Shown one piece after another: positions 63,901 to 64,000 of a stretch of DNA of 64,000 bases (positions are counted from its first letter, which is position 1; each line of letters opens with the position of its first letter). The DNA comes from Serendipita indica DSM 11827. Lineage: Eukaryota; Basidiomycota; Agaricomycetes; Sebacinales; Serendipitaceae. The stretch covers positions 2,480,001 through 2,544,000 of the forward strand of contig CAJVGD010000002.1 in assembly GCA_910890315.1 (NCBI GenBank), written 5' to 3'. Position numbers and translations under genes: made by a program. The notes beneath the pieces were generated by a model. It was not told where the DNA came from, did not search any database, and was given only the letters and a program-made list of their open reading frames with translations.

Positions 63901-64000
63901 AAAATATGCTATGCGTGATGAAGATTACTTGCATCAACTGGCTATCCAAGCACATCAGATGGCGCAACAAGAGGCGCCGCCGAACCCACACCTGGAGACT
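60928..64000 (+). CDS. 2OG-Fe(II) oxygenase-like protein, 3' end outside window
   Basis: The start MGRFNRAYGRSTYSDE leads an acidic tail (about 60 residues rich in Asp and Glu). After two introns comes a prolyl-4-hydroxylase-like part: KIIKSCNRASYGKGTQTIVDD, PGMFATIVVVLPSPFTGGEL, AAWYTDVYHAIQPIESGYRL and ALSYNLIHK. This matches a 2OG-Fe(II) family with many copies in Agaricomycetes; the Arg of GYRLALSYNL would bind 2-oxoglutarate. A further region (PDDQEYEGYSGNE, YRRTVLLIWPP) and a long helical end follow. Near 62340-62360 the frame slips by one base between EEVHTLS and VDLNGKSID, so the gene may be damaged or misassembled. Substrate is unknown. The frame is still open at 64000. Confidence 0.75.

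Overview
This window is nuclear DNA of a filamentous basidiomycete, most likely an Agaricomycete. The signs are dense genes on both strands, many short introns (about 43-85 nt, GT-AG with two probable GC-AG cases), very small spacers, and proteins of basidiomycete type: a DUF7137 protein, a MARVEL protein, a GPI-anchored cupredoxin, RTA1 and YAT-family transporters, and a giant Ser-rich PH/coiled-coil protein. I see no transposon, provirus, CRISPR array or clear secondary-metabolite cluster. Genus is not decided; a Rhizoctonia-like (Cantharellales) genome would fit, but that is inference.

Layout. 1-770: a tRNA-like Pol III gene with T-run and TATA, preceded by a partial second copy. 747-9700: DCAF5-like WD40 protein (-), mitoribosomal bL32m (+), Stm1/SERBP1-like ribosome-binding protein (+), FCP1-like protein (-), DUF7137 protein (+), tetra-ubiquitin (-). 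9.9-16.9 kb: conserved unknown (+), inactive dual-specificity-phosphatase-like protein (-), amino-acid permease (-), MIT-domain protein (+). 17.2-26.2 kb: RSC subunit Rsc9 (+), single-pass membrane protein (-), MARVEL protein (+), ORC4 (+). 26.4-33.7 kb: three unrecognised genes and an RTA1-like transporter, all (-). 34.4-38.2 kb: two RBR (RING-IBR-Rcat) ubiquitin-ligase-like genes flanking a membrane protein; the first looks broken. 38.4-50.2 kb: UNC50/GMH1 (-), WW/RS-rich protein (+), RSC subunit Sfh1/Snf5 (+), mitochondrial EF-G (-), aminopeptidase P (-). 50.7-58.9 kb: one giant PH/coiled-coil gene (-). 59.3-64 kb: secreted cupredoxin (+) and a 2OG-Fe(II) oxygenase-like gene cut by the window end.

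The genes are mostly housekeeping (chromatin remodelling, origin recognition, mitochondrial translation, ubiquitin pathway) and do not form an obvious operon-like unit. Several points deserve attention: two divergent gene pairs with 52 and 34 bp between start codons; three enzyme-like proteins whose key catalytic or ATPase residue is changed (DSP Cys to Ser, FCP1 second Asp to Asn, ORC4 Walker B Glu to Ala); a decayed and a modified RBR gene side by side; and at least four one-base frameshifts in otherwise conserved reading frames, which may be assembly errors rather than biology. Exon borders were read by eye from splice consensus and frame; those stated with coordinates keep the frame, the others are approximate.
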